From NCBI RefSeq assembly GCF_003576245.1, contig NZ_QWGA01000008.1, positions 248,001 to 312,000 of the forward strand: a stretch of DNA of 64,000 nt. Reading direction: 5' to 3'. The stretch comes from Henriciella algicola. Lineage in GTDB: Bacteria > Pseudomonadota > Alphaproteobacteria > Caulobacterales > Hyphomonadaceae. Of the stretch, positions 61,614-64,000 are shown piece after piece. Numbering within the stretch: position 1 is the stretch's first letter; each line of letters begins with the position of its first letter. Made by a program: the position numbers and the translations under genes. The notes under the pieces are model-generated. The model saw only the letters and a program-made list of their open reading frames with translations, was not told where the DNA came from and made no database searches.

Positions 61614-62554
61614 GTCCCGGCCTTGATCTCGTTTCCGCGCAGGAAATCGCCTGCATCCATGGCGCGCGAGCCCGGCTTCTGCAGGCGGGTCAGGCGCACA
61701 GCCTTGCCGCCGCCGCAGGCGACGAGAAGCTGGTCATCGAGCAGCGTGCCGGGCGCTGCGTCATGGGCGTGATCGGCATATTCGCTCATCAGCGCCTTGA
61801 TGCGCAGCGGTTCCTTGTCGCCCGGCGGTGTCCAATGAAACCAGGCGCCGGGGAAGGGGGAGAGGCCGCGTATCTGCTGGTCGATCTCATGGGCCGGGCC
61901 TGTCCAGTCGATACGCTGGTCGGCGGCGGTCAGCTTGGCGGCATAGGTGACGCCGTCCTCGCTCTGCGGCTCTGGGGTGAGCATGCCGCCTGCCAGGCCT
62001 TCGAGGGCGCGGGGGGCAAGCTGGGCGCCAAGGCTGGAGAGCCGGTCGTGAAGGCTGCCGCCGGTCTCATCGGCGGCGATTTCAGTCGTTTCTGTTGCGA
62101 GGACGGGGCCTGTGTCGAGGCCCGCTTCCATCATCATGGCCTGAACGCCCGTTACCTTGTCGCCCGCCATGATAGCGCGCTGGATCGGCGCGGCCCCGCG
62201 CCAGCGCGGCAGGAGCGACGCGTGGAGGTTCATGCAGCCAAGACGCGGCGCATCCAGAACGGCTTGCGGCAGGATGAGGCCATAGGCGACGACGACAGCA
62301 GCATCGAGCTCCAGCGCAGCGAAGGCGGCTTTCTCGTCCTCGCTTTTGAGGGATTTGGGCGTGCGCACCTCTATGCCCTGTGCCTCGGCATAGCGGTGTA
62401 CCGGGGTGGGCGTCAGCTTCTTGCCGCGTCCGGCCGGGCGGGGCGGCTGCGAATAGACGCAGGCGACCTCATGGCCCGCCTCTATCAGGGCGGCGAGCAA
62501 GGGCACCGAGAAATCCGGGCTTCCCATGAAGGCGAGGCGCAAGGGTTTCGTCAT
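61601..62554 (-). CDS. fmt: Methionyl-tRNA formyltransferase
   Basis: 317 residues: [43 protein letters not shown] at the N-terminus, the catalytic segment [25 protein letters not shown] (about 111-135), [13 protein letters not shown] (about 141-153), and a C-terminal OB-like domain. It formylates initiator Met-tRNA. It lies after def as in most proteobacteria, but here a repeat of about 95 bases separates the two genes. Confidence 0.97.
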   Translation of the reverse strand: MTKPLRLAFMGSPDFSVPLLAALIEAGHEVACVYSQPPRPAGRGKKLTPTPVHRYAEAQGIEVRTPKSLKSEDEKAAFAALELDAAVVVAYGLILPQAVLDAPRLGCMNLHASLLPRWRGAAPIQRAIMAGDKVTGVQAMMMEAGLDTGPVLATETTEIAADETGGSLHDRLSSLGAQLAPRALEGLAGGMLTPEPQSEDGVTYAAKLTAADQRIDWTGPAHEIDQQIRGLSPFPGAWFHWTPPGDKEPLRIKALMSEYADHAHDAAPGTLLDDQLLVACGGGKAVRLTRLQKPGSRAMDAGDFLRGNEIKAGTCFA

Positions 62555-62610
62555 GCTGCGGGGTCTATCGCGAGGCTCTGAAAGTGCAAGATGTTTGGGG
62601 GGACGGCCGC

Positions 62611-62706
62611 AGATGCCTGCGCAGGCAGGTATCCATAGAGTGTGCTCTCAGCAGGTTTGAGGCAGTTTAGAAGTCGCTCCATGGACCCCTGCCTTCGCAG
62701 GGGTCT
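62611..62706. repeat. Paired-hairpin repeat, copy 3
   Basis: First hairpin around 62611-62634 (GCCTGC-GCAG-GCAGGT core) and second around 62686-62703 (CCCCTGC-CTTC-GCAGGGG), linked by a spacer bounded by ATCCATAG and CCATGG. Close relative of the copy at 33438-33526, and the same loops as the copy at 32780-32870. It sits between fmt and def. Confidence 0.8.
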
Positions 62707-62729
62707 GCGGGGCGGAGGCAAGACTGAAC

Positions 62730-62852
62730 TCAGGCGTAGCGCATTGCCCCGGCCATACCATTTCCAGAAAGCCCATTGCCCGCGCAGATAATGACAATCA
62801 GCGCCGCCAGTATCAGCACGAGTGTCCAGCGGACCCAGGCTTTGGCGAACAA
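62730..62852 (-). CDS. Possible small single-span membrane protein downstream of def
   Basis: A short frame of 40 codons from a TTG at 62852 translates as a hydrophobic helix (WTLVLILAALIVIICAG) with a basic front and a Gly/Asn/Met tail. It begins 8 bases after the def stop on the same strand. No ribosome site stands out and no homologue is recalled. It may be a genuine small membrane protein or chance; weakly supported. Confidence 0.25.
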   Translation of the reverse strand: MFAKAWVRWTLVLILAALIVIICAGNGLSGNGMAGAMRYA

Positions 62853-62860
62853 GCGGGCGA

Positions 62861-63409
62861 TCAGGCCGCGCTTCTCGATTTGGATTTCGAAAGCTTGTCA
62901 GCGAGGCGCTTGGCCTTTTTCACCTTGTCGACGGCGCGCTGGCGTTTCAGGCGCGAGAGGTGGTCGATGAAGAGCGTACCTTCGAGGTGGTCCATCTCGT
63001 GCTGGATGCAGACGGCGTACATGCCCTCGGCAATCTCATCGACTTCCTTGCCATTGTAATCAAGGTATTTCACGCGGCAGCGGGTCGGGCGCTCCACTTC
63101 GTCGAACACGTCCGGCACGGAGAGGCAACCCTCTTCGTATGGGGCCAGATCCTCGGTCAGCGGCAGGATTTCCGGGTTCACGAAATAACGGGGCGCAGGC
63201 TCTTCATCCGGGCCAGCAAGGTCCATCACGATGACGCGCTTGGGCACGCCGATCTGGATCGCCGCAAGGCCAATGCCGGGGGCGTCGTACATGGTTTCCA
63301 GCATGTCATCCATGAGCGCGCGGAGTTCATCCGTCACGCCGCCTTCGACGGGCTTGGAGACTTCCTTCAGGCGCGGGTCCGGGACGGTGAGAATTTCGCG
63401 AATAGCCAT
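62861..63409 (-). CDS. def: Peptide deformylase
   Basis: 182 residues with the three deformylase motifs: [10 protein letters not shown] (about 46-55), EEGCLSVP (about 92-99, Cys metal ligand) and QHEMDHL (about 138-144, two His metal ligands and catalytic Glu). A C-terminal Lys/Arg-rich helix follows. It removes the formyl group from nascent proteins. Cytoplasmic Fe/Zn enzyme. It lies between rmuC and fmt. Confidence 0.98.
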   Translation of the reverse strand: MAIREILTVPDPRLKEVSKPVEGGVTDELRALMDDMLETMYDAPGIGLAAIQIGVPKRVIVMDLAGPDEEPAPRYFVNPEILPLTEDLAPYEEGCLSVPDVFDEVERPTRCRVKYLDYNGKEVDEIAEGMYAVCIQHEMDHLEGTLFIDHLSRLKRQRAVDKVKKAKRLADKLSKSKSRSAA

Positions 63410-63474
63410 GGCCGGAAAATAGGAGGAGGAGGCCGAGAAATCAACGCCGGGGCGCTGCTCGCTGGAGTAACGCC

Positions 63475-64000
63475 CTAATCCTCACCCAGATCAAACTCCA
63501 GCTCGCCGGTTCGGTCGGGCAGGGTGGCGCGTTTTTCTATGCTTTCGATTTCAGGCACGGATTTTTCCGGCGGTGCGATCTGCAGGTCTTCGAACTTGCG
63601 CGCGGCGGGCAGGACGCGGGAGGTGAGGCTGGAGCCCATCTTGTTATAGGCGTCGACCGCGGAATTGAGCGACTTGCCCATCTTCTCGACATGGCCGCCG
63701 AGCGTGGTCAGACGCGAATAGAGGTCCCGGCCAAGTTCTGCGGCTTTCTTCGCATTCTCTGTCGCCTGTTCCTGGCGCCAGCCATATGCAACCGCCTTGG
63801 CGAGAGCGAGCAAGGTCGACGGGGTCACGACGATGACCTGCCTTGCGGCTGCAAAGTCGAAGAGGTCCGGCTCAAATTCGAGTGCGGCGACATAGAAGCT
63901 CTCGCCCGGAATGAAGAGGGCGACAAAGTCGACGCGCTGGGAAAAGGCGCTCTGATAGTCCTTCGAGCCGAGCGTCTTGATATGATCGCGGACCTTGCGG
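63475..64000 (-). CDS. rmuC: DNA recombination protein RmuC (C-terminal part)
   Basis: The last 175 codons are in the window; the N-terminus lies beyond position 64000. The segment [15 protein letters not shown]...[84 protein letters not shown] covers the conserved nuclease-like core of the RmuC family, which has a restriction-endonuclease-like fold. The stop is 65 bases upstream of def, suggesting cotranscription of rmuC, def and fmt. Confidence 0.95.
   Translation of the reverse strand, partial: RKVRDHIKTLGSKDYQSAFSQRVDFVALFIPGESFYVAALEFEPDLFDFAAARQVIVVTPSTLLALAKAVAYGWRQEQATENAKKAAELGRDLYSRLTTLGGHVEKMGKSLNSAVDAYNKMGSSLTSRVLPAARKFEDLQIAPPEKSVPEIESIEKRATLPDRTGELEFDLGED

Overview
The window reads as chromosomal DNA of a GC-rich alphaproteobacterium, most likely of the Hyphomonadaceae type (Hyphomonas/Henriciella-like). 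This is inferred from the gene repertoire: TonB receptor, secreted M61/S9 peptidases, DUF2207/LemA, DUF547 and DUF1036 proteins. The rpmH-rnpA-yidC-engB order and the rmuC/def/fmt/truA group also fit, as do the intergenic paired-hairpin repeats that translate as IPAKAGI-like peptides. Family-level assignment is inference. Coding density is very high, and many neighbours overlap by 1 to 13 bases. No phage, insertion sequence, rRNA operon or CRISPR array is visible. One tRNA-Arg(ACG) is present.

Layout. 1-19 kb: small enzymes and envelope proteins (methyltransferase, heme-dependent demethylase-like protein, EVE protein, a duplicated small lipoprotein, racemase, HAD phosphatase, MFS and DMT exporters, M61 and S9 peptidases, LemA-DUF2207 pair, crotonase, alpha/beta hydrolase, CoxE-like VWA protein, release-factor-like baeRF protein). 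19-31 kb: tRNA-Arg, P1 peptidase, gamma-glutamyltransferase lipoprotein, orphan histidine kinase, TVP38 plus a disulfide-oxidoreductase-like flavoprotein, DUF547, then the core cluster rpmH-rnpA-yidC-engB. 31-36.5 kb is accessory in character: a Tyr/Arg low-complexity lipoprotein, several repeats, a lipocalin and an AT-rich singleton with a TIR/deoxyribosyltransferase-like N-terminus. 36.6-39.3 kb: argB with a DUF1036 protein and a HAD nucleotidase, tightly overlapped.

39.6-44 kb is an iron-uptake unit (putative Fur box, TonB receptor, small membrane protein, PepSY protein). 44.1-48.6 kb holds an unusual gene fusing an esterase domain to a Baeyer-Villiger-type monooxygenase, a sterol-desaturase-like hydroxylase and a divergent TetR regulator with two clear palindromes between them. 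48.6-59.8 kb carries globin-like, SDR, GST, OYE, dapD, GlxA/AraC, Ca/Na antiporter, methyltransferase, MaoC, CinA-like, lipase, GNAT and hydroxyacid dehydrogenase genes. 59.8-64 kb is a minus-strand translation/tRNA-modification operon, transcribed rmuC-def-fmt-GNAT-truA-ATPase.

Most notable: (i) the esterase-BVMO fusion, with an altered BVMO fingerprint; (ii) the AT-rich TIR-like gene, a possible stand-alone defence effector; (iii) a Na/Ca antiporter whose conserved reading frame extends about 84 codons upstream of any ATG/GTG/TTG, back to the TAG stop of the preceding in-frame methyltransferase; (iv) a family of paired-hairpin repeats, one copy of which forms the 3' end of a coding sequence.
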